64,000 bases of DNA, from assembly GCA_016715285.1 (NCBI GenBank), contig JADKAO010000007.1:62001-126000 (forward strand), given 5' to 3'. Position 1 is the stretch's first letter; every line of letters begins with the position of its first letter. Below, piece after piece: positions 34,429-44,053 of this stretch. Origin of the DNA: Actinomycetales bacterium. Its GTDB lineage: Bacteria > Actinomycetota > Actinomycetes > Actinomycetales > Dermatophilaceae. The notes under the pieces are model-generated. The model made no database searches and was not told where the DNA came from. It saw only the letters and a list, made by a program, of their open reading frames with translations. Made by a program: the position numbers and the translations under genes.

Positions 34429-36231
34429 GTGCCCCACCAGCATCCCGACCAGCATCCCGAGCAAGATGCCGGGCAGCTGACGACCGAAGGCGCGGATGCA
34501 TCGGTGACGCCCCCGTCGAATCTCACCACGCTGGACGCTGGCGCGTTCCTGCGTTGGGCAGCAGTAGCCAGGTCCGCATTCGCTGCCGCCCGCACGGAGA
34601 TCGACGCCCTCAACGTCTTCCCGGTGCCTGACGGCGACACGGGCACGAACCTCTATCTCACCTTGGACTCTGCGCTTGACAGCACGCGGGCGGCCATCCT
34701 CGCCATGCCGCGAAGCGAACAGAGGCGGCTCGCCGTCATCTGCGGACAGACGTCACGATCGATGCTCCTCACGGCCCGGGGCAACTCTGGCGTCATCTTG
34801 AGCCAACTTTTCCGAGGGTTCTCCGACCGAGTGGTGGCCACGGGCACTGCTGAGCTCGACGGTGCTGGCCTCGCCGCTGCCCTTGCGCTCGCAGACCAAC
34901 GCGCCTGGCAGGCCGTCACCGAACCCAAAGAAGGCACCATCCTCAGCGTGTCGCGCGCCACGGCGCAGGCGGCCACCCGGTCGGTCGAGGACGGTCGTGA
35001 CGACTTGGCGGAGGTTGTGGAGGCGGCTCTGGAGGCTGCTCAGACGGCTCTCGATGAGACTCCCCACCAGTTGCCCGTGCTCGCTCGCGCTGGCGTGGTC
35101 GATGCCGGTGGCGCGGGGTACCTCGTCCTCATCGAGGCCCTGGCCAAGGTGGTGTTGCCGCACGACGAAACCGTGCGCGCAAGGGGGATGCACGGCATAC
35201 CCCTGCATGATGACCCCTTCCATCGGCGCGCCGGCTGGTCCCGCGCCGTAGAGCTGCCTGGCGGAGCTGGTGATGTCGGCGATGGCGCCGCCGCGGCCCA
35301 TGACGGGCGCCCCGGCGGCCCGGCATACGAGGTGATGTTCCTTCTTGCGGACTCGGACGAGGAGCGGGTCCAGCGGCTGCGGGAGACGCTCGCGCCGATG
35401 GGGGATTCCCTGCTGGTCGTCGGCGGTGACGGCACCTGGAACGTCCACGTCCACGTCGATGACCCCGGGGCAGCGGTGGAGGCGGGGATTGCAGCCGGTC
35501 GGCCGTACCGAATCGCGATCACACACTTTGGGAGCCAGCAGGGGGCGATCGAGGTCGAACCCGATCCCGACGCCGTGGCCGTCGTCAGTTGCGCACCGGG
35601 GGAGGGCCTGGCGGACGTGTTCCGCGCCGCTGGGTCGGCGGTCGTGCTGAGCGGCCCCGGACATCGGGCATCTGCAGGGCAGATTCTCGACGCGGTGCGG
35701 CGCACTCGGGCGGGCAAAGTCCTTGTGCTGCCTAATGATTCCGATACTACGATGGCCGCCCACGCAGCAGCCCGCGCGGCGGCAGAGACCGACGTCGAGG
35801 TGCTTGTGGTCCCAACTCGCTCTGCCGTCCACGGAATCGGTGCCCTGGCCGTATACGACCAGGGGCTGAGCATCGCCGACAATGCCAATGCGATGACGCG
35901 GGTCGTGGCGGGGATGCGTGACGGCGCGGTAACAATCGCCAGCCGCGAGGCGCTGACGCCGGCCGGGCTATGCCACGCGGGTGACGTTCTCGGGTTTGTC
36001 GACGGCGAGGTGGCGTTCATCGGTGAGGACGTCTATGACGTCGCTGGGCATGTCGTCGAGCGGCTTGTGGGCGAGGAGGGCGAGTTGCTCACCCTCGTCA
36101 GCGGTGCCGAAGCCCCTCGCGATCTGGCGACACAAGTCGCGGCTGCCGCCCGCATTCGACACCACGACCTTGAAGTGACCTACGTGCGGGGCGACCAGCC
36201 GCTTTATCCGCTGCTGTTGGGGATGGAATGA
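34429..36231 (+). CDS. DAK2/DegV-domain kinase (FakA/YloV-like)
   Basis: A 600-residue protein with an N-terminal DhaL (DAK2) nucleotide-binding domain (FPVPDGDTGTNLYLTL near residue 64, ARGNSGVILSQLFRGF near 118) and a C-terminal region like FakA/YloV (VMFLLADSDEERVQRLRETL, GDSLLVVGGDGTWNVHVHVDDPG). Homologues phosphorylate fatty acids bound to FakB. A Gly/Ala-rich linker near residues 265-300 is specific. GTG 34429 follows AGGAGG. It sits directly upstream of recG, a widespread arrangement. Confidence 0.88.
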   Translation: MPHQHPDQHPEQDAGQLTTEGADASVTPPSNLTTLDAGAFLRWAAVARSAFAAARTEIDALNVFPVPDGDTGTNLYLTLDSALDSTRAAILAMPRSEQRRLAVICGQTSRSMLLTARGNSGVILSQLFRGFSDRVVATGTAELDGAGLAAALALADQRAWQAVTEPKEGTILSVSRATAQAATRSVEDGRDDLAEVVEAALEAAQTALDETPHQLPVLARAGVVDAGGAGYLVLIEALAKVVLPHDETVRARGMHGIPLHDDPFHRRAGWSRAVELPGGAGDVGDGAAAAHDGRPGGPAYEVMFLLADSDEERVQRLRETLAPMGDSLLVVGGDGTWNVHVHVDDPGAAVEAGIAAGRPYRIAITHFGSQQGAIEVEPDPDAVAVVSCAPGEGLADVFRAAGSAVVLSGPGHRASAGQILDAVRRTRAGKVLVLPNDSDTTMAAHAAARAAAETDVEVLVVPTRSAVHGIGALAVYDQGLSIADNANAMTRVVAGMRDGAVTIASREALTPAGLCHAGDVLGFVDGEVAFIGEDVYDVAGHVVERLVGEEGELLTLVSGAEAPRDLATQVAAAARIRHHDLEVTYVRGDQPLYPLLLGME

Positions 36232-36256
36232 CTCGTTTGCCTGGAGTGCGCGCGCG

Positions 36257-38515
36257 GTGACAACGCGGTCGGCGCTCACCGAGGACACCCTGGTGGTCAA
36301 GGCCTTTGGCAAGCGGCTTGGCCAGCCGTTGGCGACCCACAAGGGCGTCCACACCGTCGGCGACCTGCTCGAACTCATCCCGCGGCGCTACCTCACGCCC
36401 CAGGAACTCACGGATTTGGGTGATCTGGTCGTGGGGGAGTCGACAACGGTGGTGGCGAAGGTGCGCGATGTCCAGTTGCGACCGATGCGGCAACGTCGCG
36501 GCCAGCTGCTCACCGTGATCATCGGCGATGGGCGGCATGAGCTCGACTTGACGTTCTTCCGGCCCTACCCCCACAAGGATCGACTCACGCTGGGTGCGCT
36601 CGGCATCTTCACGGGCACCATCGGCCGGTATGCCGGGCGCCTGCAACTTACGCACCCGGAGTACCAGGTGCTCGACGAGCACAGCGCTGACGAGACCGTG
36701 CAGGACCTGCAAAGTCACCAGATCCCCATCTACCCCACGACCGGCGCGGTGACCTCGCTCAACCTCCGCACCGCGATGGGAGTGGTGCTCGACAGCATCG
36801 ATCGGATTCGCGAGCCACTGCCTGAGGACGTGCGCCGCAAGCGGGGGCTGCTGGACCGGCGGGCTGCGCTGGAGCTCGTGCATCGGCCTGAGGTGGGCGT
36901 CAGCGTCGAGCCGGGTCGGCGCCGGATGCGCTACGACGAAGCCTTTGTCCTGCAAGCGATTTTGGCGCAGCGCCGACGGGTCGCGGCCCAGTCGCCGTCG
37001 GTTCCGCGGGTGGCCATCAGCGATGGATTGCTTGCCGCGTTTGACGCTCGGCTGCCGTTTGCTTTGACCGCGGGGCAACAGGAAGCGGGGCGTGTGCTCC
37101 TGGACGAGTTGGCTCGACCGCACCCGATGCAGCGGCTGCTCCAAGGCGAGGTCGGGTCTGGTAAGACTGTCATCGCGGTGCGCGCCATGCTCGCGGTAGT
37201 TGACGCCGGGGGGCAGGCCGCCCTCCTTGCGCCCACGGAAGTCCTTGCGGCACAGCACTTCCGGTCGATTACCCAGCTGCTTGGCCCGCTCGCGACGTCG
37301 GGCATGCTGCCCTTTGGAGGCACTGACCCCGAGCGTGGCCCGGTCACCTCCGTCGCCCTGTTGACCGGCGGCCAATCAGCAGGCGAGCGACGCACGGCGT
37401 TGGCGTCGATTGCCTCCGGCGCGGCTGGCATCGTCATCGGGACGCATGCGCTCATCCAGGCGCATGTCGAGTTCTTTGACCTGGGGCTGGTCATCGTCGA
37501 TGAGCAGCATCGCTTTGGAGTCGAGCAGCGAGATGCGTTGCGAGAGAAGGGCAAGAACCCTCCGCACGTGCTCGTGATGACGGCGACACCGATCCCACGA
37601 ACCGTCGCCATGACCGTTTTTGGCGACATGGAAACCCTCACCTTGCGCGAGCTTCCGGCCGGCCGGTCGCCCATCGTCACCCACGTCGTTGAGGCGTCGA
37701 AGCCCGCGTGGGTCGCCCGCACGTGGCAGCGCGTTGCCGAAGAAGTCGCTAAGGGACACCAGGTCTATGTCGTCTGCCCCAAGATTGGCTCCACGGCCGA
37801 GCAGGGTGGTCCCGCCTCGGAGGGCGAGGACGCGGACGGGATGGACGCCGTGACAGACGACGCCGACGGCCACGAAGACACGGACGCCCCCGAACGCACG
37901 CTCGCCGGCGTGTATGCCGTGACCGACCAGTTGCGCGCCGACCCTGCCCTCGCGGGCCTGCGCGTCGCCACCCTCCACGGTCGCCTTGACAGCGGTGAGA
38001 AAGACCGTGTCATGACGGAGTTCGCTGCTGGCCGGATCGACGTCCTCGTCGCCACGACGGTCATCGAAGTCGGCGTGGACGTACGCAACGCCTCGATGAT
38101 GGTCGTTCTCGACGCGGACCGGTTCGGGCTCTCCCAACTTCACCAGCTGCGCGGTCGCGTGGGACGGGGCGGTGTCCCCGGGCTGTGCTTGCTCATGACG
38201 GGCACGGACGCGAGCAGCGCCCGAGAGCGGCTCGACGCCCTCGCGAGCACCACCGATGGCTTCGAGTTGGCGCGCCGCGATGTCCAGCTACGCCGAGAAG
38301 GGGACATCCTGGGCGCGCGGCAAAGTGGCCGAGGGTCCTCGGTGCGATTCCTGCGACTCGGCCACGCCGACGACGAGGCCCTCATCGAAGCAGCCCGGCA
38401 CGATGCCACCGCGGTCGTCGACCTCGACCCAGAGCTCACCCAGCATCCTGACCTCGCCGCGCGCGTGGCCGCGCGGCTCGATGAGGAGCAGGCGGCATAC
38501 CTTGAACGCGGTTGA
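36257..38515 (+). CDS. recG: ATP-dependent DNA helicase RecG
   Basis: A 752-residue branch-migration helicase that rescues stalled forks. The N-terminal wedge/OB domain is followed by helicase motif I GEVGSGKT near residue 298, the DEQH box (VDEQHRFGV) near 414, motif III TATPIPRT, and motif VI QLRGRVGRGG. An acidic, low-complexity insertion of about 35 residues (near 513-548, rich in Asp, Glu and Ala) lies between motifs IV and V and is probably a surface loop. GTG 36257 has a distant GGAG; the start is approximate. Confidence 0.95.
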   Translation: MTTRSALTEDTLVVKAFGKRLGQPLATHKGVHTVGDLLELIPRRYLTPQELTDLGDLVVGESTTVVAKVRDVQLRPMRQRRGQLLTVIIGDGRHELDLTFFRPYPHKDRLTLGALGIFTGTIGRYAGRLQLTHPEYQVLDEHSADETVQDLQSHQIPIYPTTGAVTSLNLRTAMGVVLDSIDRIREPLPEDVRRKRGLLDRRAALELVHRPEVGVSVEPGRRRMRYDEAFVLQAILAQRRRVAAQSPSVPRVAISDGLLAAFDARLPFALTAGQQEAGRVLLDELARPHPMQRLLQGEVGSGKTVIAVRAMLAVVDAGGQAALLAPTEVLAAQHFRSITQLLGPLATSGMLPFGGTDPERGPVTSVALLTGGQSAGERRTALASIASGAAGIVIGTHALIQAHVEFFDLGLVIVDEQHRFGVEQRDALREKGKNPPHVLVMTATPIPRTVAMTVFGDMETLTLRELPAGRSPIVTHVVEASKPAWVARTWQRVAEEVAKGHQVYVVCPKIGSTAEQGGPASEGEDADGMDAVTDDADGHEDTDAPERTLAGVYAVTDQLRADPALAGLRVATLHGRLDSGEKDRVMTEFAAGRIDVLVATTVIEVGVDVRNASMMVVLDADRFGLSQLHQLRGRVGRGGVPGLCLLMTGTDASSARERLDALASTTDGFELARRDVQLRREGDILGARQSGRGSSVRFLRLGHADDEALIEAARHDATAVVDLDPELTQHPDLAARVAARLDEEQAAYLERG

Positions 38516-38536
38516 TCAGCGGTTCCGGAGGCAGTC

Positions 38537-39118
38537 ATGACGCGCATCATCAGCGGCGAGGCCGGGGGGCGGCGTCTCGCGGTCCCTTCGGGCACCGCGA
38601 CGCGCCCGACATCCGATCGCGTCCGCGAGGGGATCTTCTCGCGGTTGGAGCACCTCGATGCCCTCACTGACGCAGTCGTCCTCGACTTGTATGCCGGGTC
38701 CGGCGCCTTGGGGCTGGAGGCCGCGAGCCGAGGTGCGCGCCTCGTGACGCTGGTCGACCAGGACCGCGCAGCGGTCACTGCTGCCCGGCGCAATGTCGCC
38801 GAACTCGGGTGGCGCGACCGGGTGACCGTCCGCGCCGACCCCGTCGAGCGAACCCTCATGGCTGGCCCACCTGGCCCCGCCGCCACCTTGGTCTTCCTCG
38901 ATCCGCCCTATGACATCGCCGACGGGCGACTCGCCGACGTCCTTGCCCTGCTCGTGACCCATCGGTGGCTCGGTGCCGACGCACTCGTCGTCGTCGAGCG
39001 CTCAGCCCGGAGTGCGCCGCCACAATGGCCCGAAGGCTGGGAGGACGCAGGCGACCGCAGATATGGCGAGACCCGGGTGTGGTTTGCATCCGTTCCGAGC
39101 GACGGGGACGCGGCCTAA
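38537..39118 (+). CDS. rsmD: 16S rRNA (guanine966-N2)-methyltransferase
   Basis: A 193-residue SAM-dependent methyltransferase that modifies G966 of 16S rRNA. The start MTRIISGEAGGRRLAVPSG is typical; SAM motif I is LDLYAGSGALGLEAASRGA and the catalytic motif IV is FLDPPYD. It lies 21 bases after recG and 48 bases before coaD, the usual rsmD-coaD pairing. Confidence 0.95.
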   Translation: MTRIISGEAGGRRLAVPSGTATRPTSDRVREGIFSRLEHLDALTDAVVLDLYAGSGALGLEAASRGARLVTLVDQDRAAVTAARRNVAELGWRDRVTVRADPVERTLMAGPPGPAATLVFLDPPYDIADGRLADVLALLVTHRWLGADALVVVERSARSAPPQWPEGWEDAGDRRYGETRVWFASVPSDGDAA

Positions 39119-39166
39119 CCGCGCCACACACGGCCCGGGCCATCAAGGGCGACTAAGCTGCGGCAG

Positions 39167-39667
39167 ATGACAACTCGCTGCGTCTGCCCAGGGTCATATG
39201 ACCCGGTGACCAATGGTCACGTAGACGTCATCACCCGCGTGGCAGCGCTCTTCGACGAGGTTGTTGTCGCGGTGCTGCACAACCCCGCGAAGACCGGGAG
39301 CTTCCCCGTCCAGCGGCGGATCGAACTCATCCACGAGTCGCTCCCAGCCCAGCTGCAGCAGAGTGGGCGGGTTCGCGTCGAAGCCTTCGCCGGTCGCCTC
39401 CTCGTGGATGTATGCCGTGACCTCGAGGCAACGGCGATCGTCAAGGGTCTGCGCAGTGGCACTGACTTTGCCTACGAGCTGCCGATGGCGCTCATGAATC
39501 GCCACCTCACCGGGATCGAAACCATCTTCGTGCCGGGCGACCCGGCATACGAGCATGTCTCGAGCTCGCTGATCAAGGAGGTCTTCGCGCTGGGAGGCGA
39601 CGTGACGGGGCTGGTGCCCGACCCCGTGCTCGCCGCGATGGAAGCCCAACGAGCCCAGCGAGAATAG
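39167..39667 (+). CDS. coaD: Phosphopantetheine adenylyltransferase
   Basis: Adenylylates 4'-phosphopantetheine in coenzyme A synthesis. A 166-residue hexameric enzyme with the nucleotidyltransferase motif PGSYDPVTNGHVDVI (Tyr replaces the usual Phe) and the C-terminal SSSLIKEV block. ATG 39167 lies 7 bases after TAAGCT with no ribosome site, so it may start a leaderless message. A GTATGCC motif lies at 39410 and its reverse at 39544. Confidence 0.95.
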   Translation: MTTRCVCPGSYDPVTNGHVDVITRVAALFDEVVVAVLHNPAKTGSFPVQRRIELIHESLPAQLQQSGRVRVEAFAGRLLVDVCRDLEATAIVKGLRSGTDFAYELPMALMNRHLTGIETIFVPGDPAYEHVSSSLIKEVFALGGDVTGLVPDPVLAAMEAQRAQRE

Positions 39668-39823
39668 TGAGATTTGGGACCCTCTCGAACGGTCCGGTAG
39701 GCTCAGCGGTCGGTCTACGTCCGTCCTGACGCTGAACCATCACGCCTGCACCGACTCGTTTCTTTGCCATGACCTCAGCGCGCCGGGCTTTGCTCGGAGC
39801 CGCTCACGAAAACCGCGGAAGAC

Positions 39824-40393
39824 ATGACACGCCTCGACCCTCGCGATCCCTGGGTGATTGACACCCGGGAGCTCAGCCGACGGCCGGGGACGTTGCTCGA
39901 GGTCGTCCGCTCCTTGACCGCGCCAGAAGACCTCGGCACGGACATCGTGGCGGTCCCAACCGGTTCTCCGGTGGAGCTCGACGCGCGACTGGAGTCAGTG
40001 TCAGAGGGAGTCCTCGTGAGCGGAGAGGTTCGCGCCACGGCTGGCGGCGCATGCGTGCGGTGCCTGGAGCCGGTCACTGTCCCCGTGGCAGTGCCCTTTC
40101 AGGAGCTGTTCGCGTATGCCGATCGGGCAGCGCACCACCACGAGGTGGCACCTGACTCGGACGAGGCCGATGTCTACGAGTTAGAGGGCGATTACATCCC
40201 CCTCCTGCCCGTACTCAGGGACACGGTGGTGCCAACACTGCCGTTCCAGCCGGTATGCCGGGTCGACTGCCCCGGGTTGTGCTCCGAATGCGGAGCCTTC
40301 CTCGCAGACGATCCCGACCACCGGCACGACGTGATCGACCCACGGTGGGCCGCGCTCGGCGAACTTCGCCGAGACGCCCCCACCACCGAGTAA
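39824..40393 (+). CDS. YceD/DUF177 family protein
   Basis: A 189-residue protein of the YceD family, which affects 23S rRNA accumulation and is nearly always next to rpmF. It has the paired metal-like cysteines CVRCLEPV and CRVDCPGLCSECG. The 156 bases upstream contain no gene; TAGGCT at about 39702 could be a -10. It is followed after 16 bases by rpmF, then rnc and mutM, forming one operon. Confidence 0.9.
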   Translation: MTRLDPRDPWVIDTRELSRRPGTLLEVVRSLTAPEDLGTDIVAVPTGSPVELDARLESVSEGVLVSGEVRATAGGACVRCLEPVTVPVAVPFQELFAYADRAAHHHEVAPDSDEADVYELEGDYIPLLPVLRDTVVPTLPFQPVCRVDCPGLCSECGAFLADDPDHRHDVIDPRWAALGELRRDAPTTE

Positions 40394-40409
40394 GAAAGAA
40401 GGACCTGAC

Positions 40410-40604
40410 GTGGCCGTCCCGAAGCGGAAGATGTCGCGCTCCAACACCCGGTCTCGCCGGGCCAACTGGAAGGCCGTTGCGCCTGCCCTCACGACCTGCC
40501 CGCGCTGCTCGTCGCCGACCCCGGCGCACCAGGCGTGCCCCTCGTGTGGGACCTATAAGGGTCGCTATTACGCCGCCGCTGAGCGCAGCGAGCACCAGGG
40601 CTGA
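40410..40604 (+). CDS. rpmF: 50S ribosomal protein L32
   Basis: A 64-residue L32: MAVPKRKMSRSNTRSRRANW at the start and a zinc ribbon with CPRC and CPSCG. GTG 40410 follows GAAGGA. It lies between the yceD-like gene and rnc, as in most bacteria. Confidence 0.96.
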   Translation: MAVPKRKMSRSNTRSRRANWKAVAPALTTCPRCSSPTPAHQACPSCGTYKGRYYAAAERSEHQG

Positions 40605-40618
40605 TCGCCCTCGCGGCC

Positions 40619-41461
40619 GTGGCGACAACTGGGGACTCGGCGGAGCGGTCCGTCGACACCTTGCGGGCATATGTCAACGGCGTCATCGGGCAACCGATTG
40701 ATGACGCCGTGCTTGAGCGTGCCCTGACGCACCGCTCGTTCGCCTATGAGAACGGCGGGCTGCCCAACAATGAGCGGCTCGAGTTCTTGGGCGACGCCGT
40801 GTTGGGCTTGGTGATCACCGACACGCTGTATGCCGCGCACCCCGACCTGGCCGAAGGGCAGCTGGCCAAGTTGCGGGCCTCGGTCGTGAACATGCGCGCG
40901 CTCGCCGACGTCGGCCGCACCATCGACCTCGGCGACTACGTTCACCTTGGGCGGGGCGAAGAAACGACGGGCGGGCGCGACAAGGCTTCGATCCTGGCCG
41001 ACACGATGGAGGCCCTGATCGGCACGATCTATCTGTCGGGTGGGTTGCCCGCAGCCGCTCGGTTTGTCCACCACTTGTTTGACCCGTTGCTGCAGGCCTC
41101 GGCGTCGATGGGTGCCGGGCTGGACTGGAAGACGAGCCTGCAAGAACTCTGTTCGGCGTTGGCCCTCGGATCCCCGGAGTATCGGCTGGACGAGTCCGGG
41201 CCTGACCACGAGAAGTCTTTCCTGGCGAGGGTGACCGTTGCGGGGGACCTGCTCGGCACGGGCCAGGGGCGCAGCAAGAAGGAAGCCGAGCAGCGCGCCG
41301 CTGAGCAAGCCTGGATTGCGATCTCCGAGCGTGAGCGCAAGGCCGGTGAGCCAGCCGAGGAAGACAACGCGTCAAGTGCGGCGAGCGCGGTGAGCGCGTC
41401 CAGTGATGCGGTCGGGCAGGATGCGCCGGCGGAGGCTGAGGTCAGCGCGGGCGGTGCCTGA
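40619..41461 (+). CDS. rnc: Ribonuclease III
   Basis: Cleaves double-stranded RNA, including rRNA precursors. The 280-residue protein has the catalytic signature NERLEFLGDAVLG, the second metal-binding DTMEALIGTIYL, and a C-terminal dsRNA-binding domain (about 165-235, GQGRSKKEAEQRAAEQAW). A 40-residue Ala/Ser/Glu tail follows. GTG 40619 has no clear ribosome site. The mutM start overlaps its last 8 bases. Confidence 0.95.
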   Translation: MATTGDSAERSVDTLRAYVNGVIGQPIDDAVLERALTHRSFAYENGGLPNNERLEFLGDAVLGLVITDTLYAAHPDLAEGQLAKLRASVVNMRALADVGRTIDLGDYVHLGRGEETTGGRDKASILADTMEALIGTIYLSGGLPAAARFVHHLFDPLLQASASMGAGLDWKTSLQELCSALALGSPEYRLDESGPDHEKSFLARVTVAGDLLGTGQGRSKKEAEQRAAEQAWIAISERERKAGEPAEEDNASSAASAVSASSDAVGQDAPAEAEVSAGGA

Positions 41462-42331
41462 GCTTCCCGAAGTCGAGGTGGTCCGACGCGGGCTCGCTGA
41501 GCATGTGGTCGGACGCACGATCGCGGAACTCGAGCTGCGGGGAACCCGGGTGGCCAGACGGCATACCCCTGGGCCGGTGGACTTGGGCGCTCGGGTGCGT
41601 GACCAGCATGTGGCAGCGGCGCAGCGCCGGGGCAAGTACCTGTGGCTCGCTTTGGCGGACGGGGCTGGCGAGGGGCCCTCGCACGCTCTCCTCGTGCACT
41701 GGGGATGAGTGGGCAGCTGCTCGTCCAGCCTGCGGATGCTCCTGAAGAGCGCCACCTCCACGCGCGGATGACCTTTGCCGACGACCTGCCTGAGCTGCGG
41801 TTTGTCGACCAGCGGACGTTCGGGGGGATGGCGTGGGCAGAACTGGACGCGGACGGCATACCGGAGTCCATTGGGCATATTGCGCCGGATCCTTTTGAGA
41901 ACGCCTTTGACCTGGAGCGCGTCGTGGGTCGCCTGAAGGCGAGCCGCAGCGCTGTCAAGCGCGGGCTGCTGGACCAGCGGATCGTGTCGGGGATCGGCAA
42001 CATTTATGCGGACGAATCTCTCTGGCGCGCAGGCATTCACGGCGAGCGGGCGGCCGGGTCGCTCACTCGGCCCGCGCTTCGGCGGCTGCTCGGCCACGCG
42101 GCCGATGTCATGACCGAGGCGCTCGCGAAAGGGGGCACGAGCTTCGACGCGTTGTACGTCAATGTGAACGGCGCGTCTGGCTATTTTGATCGGTCCTTGG
42201 CGGTCTATGGCCAGCAGGGGCGACCGTGTCCGCGCTGCGGGAGCATCGTCGTGCGGGAGCACTTCATGAACCGCTCGTCCTTCTTCTGCCCAAAGTGCCA
42301 GCCCCCTCCCCGCCGTCGCAGCCTCCACTGA
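41454..42331 (+). pseudogene. mutM: Formamidopyrimidine-DNA glycosylase, split by a frameshift
   Basis: Excises oxidised purines from DNA. GTG 41454 gives the required MPELPEVEVV start; the frame reads through RRGKYLWL to LLVHWG and stops at 41706-41708. The rest (MSGQLLVQP..., GIGNIYADESLWRAGI, and the zinc finger CPRCG...FFCPKCQ) continues in another frame to 42331. Restoring one C in the codon before GGGGATG at about 41699 would give the normal LLVHLGMSGQLLV, so this is a single-base deletion or a sequencing error. The 3' tail of this gene is duplicated twice downstream (47022-47168, 50918-51067). Confidence 0.85.
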
Positions 42332-42340
42332 CCTCAAGCG

Positions 42341-43296
42341 TTAGGTCCCGGGGAGCACGCTCTGGCCCAGGGATGCGATCGCACCCCGTCGCGCCAGGAC
42401 CAAACCCTTAGCTCCATGACTCACGACGCCGTAGGCCGTCACGACCTCGCCACTCTCAAGCCATCGGTTGACCTCGCCCCACAACGCTGGCTCTGTATTG
42501 ACGAACACCGTGGCCTGGCGCCCGTGGCGCATGACCTGGATCCCGACAGTCGCCGCCACGCCGTCAGCACGGTTGCGCTGAGCATCGAACGTGTGCAGAT
42601 GCACCAGGGGCCCGGCGATGACCTCACCGCCGCGCTGAGTCTTGAGCGCGCCCAACTTCTCAGCGGTGAGCCTAAGAACCTCGGCAGCCCCTCGGTTCAC
42701 GACAACCCTGTCGGGCGTCCGTGCCGGCTCTCGAATTGCTGACGCCCAGGTCGCCGTTGCACCCACCTGTTCTACCTCATCGGTGACGACCATCGACCTC
42801 ACGGCAGTGACTAGCTCGCGGGTCACGCCGGCTGGGATCAGCATCTGAAGGGTGTCGGGGCTCGGCGGCCGGTCGGGCTCGACGACCTCGCTGTTGAGGA
42901 CCCCCAGTGCCTGCATCAGGGTCCGGCTTGCCCGACGCTGCGTTGACTCACGATTAGCGTCCCAATCGCCGTCGAGCGCTTCCTCGGCGCTGCGCGCCGT
43001 ATCAGTCAGCACCCGGTCCAACTCGTACCTGATGGGAACGACGTACGAGCCTGCCCGCGTGTGTCCCCGCTGACCTGCTCTATGATACGGTTCGCGCCCT
43101 TGGGCACGTTGTCGACCACCGGTCGCGGGCCTTGCGCGCTCGTTGCTGACGCGCGCACGGCCCTCTGGGCCATCGTGAAGAGCGCCACCCCCACCGACAG
43201 TGGGATCGAGTCGTCCTGCGTCGGAACCCGGAAGGAGACCTCGTTGACGTACGCGTGCAGCAGCTGGTGCTCGACCAACCTCGCATCGAGGCTCAT
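42341..43296 (-). pseudogene. Unrecognised island protein, interrupted by a frameshift
   Basis: Two frames make one protein: residues from ATG 43296 (MSLDARLVEHQLLHAYVNEV...) continue to about 43060, where a one-base shift is needed to join SYVVPIRYELDRVLTDT, which runs to 42341 (226 residues in the second part). The whole would be about 317 residues, mixed alpha/beta, without membrane segments or motifs I know. It begins 4 bases after the coiled-coil membrane gene, so both were one operon. The frameshift suggests decay, or an error in the sequence. Its end lies 10 bases from the mutM stop, convergent. Confidence 0.6.
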
Positions 43297-43300
43297 CGCA

Positions 43301-44011
43301 TCACCCGTTCAAGATCACCGTCACGACGATGCCAGCGATTGTCGCTAGGAGAGTGAGCGCGGCCACCGCGATCGTCCACTTCGCGACCTTGGACGAGCTG
43401 GTGTTACCCGTCGCGATCCGAGAGTCAACGCTCTCGATCCTGGAGTCCAGCTGGCTGAGCTTCGCGTCCATGGACACCAGGACGTCGAGCGTCTGCTCGG
43501 CGCGCCGGTCCTCGATCGCGAGCCGCTCCGCCCTCTCCTCTGCCATCTCGCGGGCCGCCTGTTCCATCTGCTCCTGATTGTCACGGAGCGTGCGAGCCAT
43601 CTCCGCCTGGTAGTTGCGTACCGGCGGAAGAGTGAGAGGCGGCTCCTCGAACCGAGGGATGTCGAACTTCGGCCTCACGGTCGCTGCGATCGTCGACTGG
43701 AACTTGGCCATCGTCTCGCTCAGGCCCGACTGCGCCAGCACGGTCTTCCTCAAGCCCTCCAAGGCTGGCTGGAGCTTCTCGACCAGCTCCCTGTTGCGCC
43801 GGACGGCTTCCTCATGCCGAGGGTGGCTCTCGTCCTCCAGCGCCGCGTGCATCTCCCCGATCGTCATCTTGTCGATGCCGTCGGCCGCGTCCCCGCCCGG
43901 GACGTCCACCTGGAACAGGTCCAGCCCCGCATCGTCCAGCCCCGCATCGTCCAGCCCCTCGGCGTCGTCGCGCTCCCGAGAGTCATCGTGCTGTTCCGCG
44001 TCATCGTTCAT
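43301..44011 (-). CDS. Coiled-coil protein with C-terminal membrane anchor
   Basis: About 236 residues, unknown family. An acidic N-terminus has a tandem DDAGLDDAGLDLF repeat (encoded by repeated 15-base units near 43915-43960). A long helical region (about residues 60-200, rich in Glu, Arg, Gln and Ala, heptad-like) follows, and one transmembrane segment (about residues 210-232, TIAVAALTLLATIAGIVVTVI) ends the protein. The topology suggests a cytoplasmic coiled coil anchored in the membrane. ATG 44011 is chosen; a longer open frame runs upstream through the divergent gene but is antisense to it. Divergent from 44054. Confidence 0.6.
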   Translation of the reverse strand: MNDDAEQHDDSRERDDAEGLDDAGLDDAGLDLFQVDVPGGDAADGIDKMTIGEMHAALEDESHPRHEEAVRRNRELVEKLQPALEGLRKTVLAQSGLSETMAKFQSTIAATVRPKFDIPRFEEPPLTLPPVRNYQAEMARTLRDNQEQMEQAAREMAEERAERLAIEDRRAEQTLDVLVSMDAKLSQLDSRIESVDSRIATGNTSSSKVAKWTIAVAALTLLATIAGIVVTVILNG

Positions 44012-44053
44012 GATCCGGACTCTATGTGGCCCCGCTGACACCAAGATCGACTC

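Noticed and set aside
42164..42170. GTGAACG in mutM as a proven attachment core
   Set aside because: Only 7 bases match and the spacing to the tail differs from the copies (9 versus 20 bases), so it is kept only as a candidate within the boundary finding.
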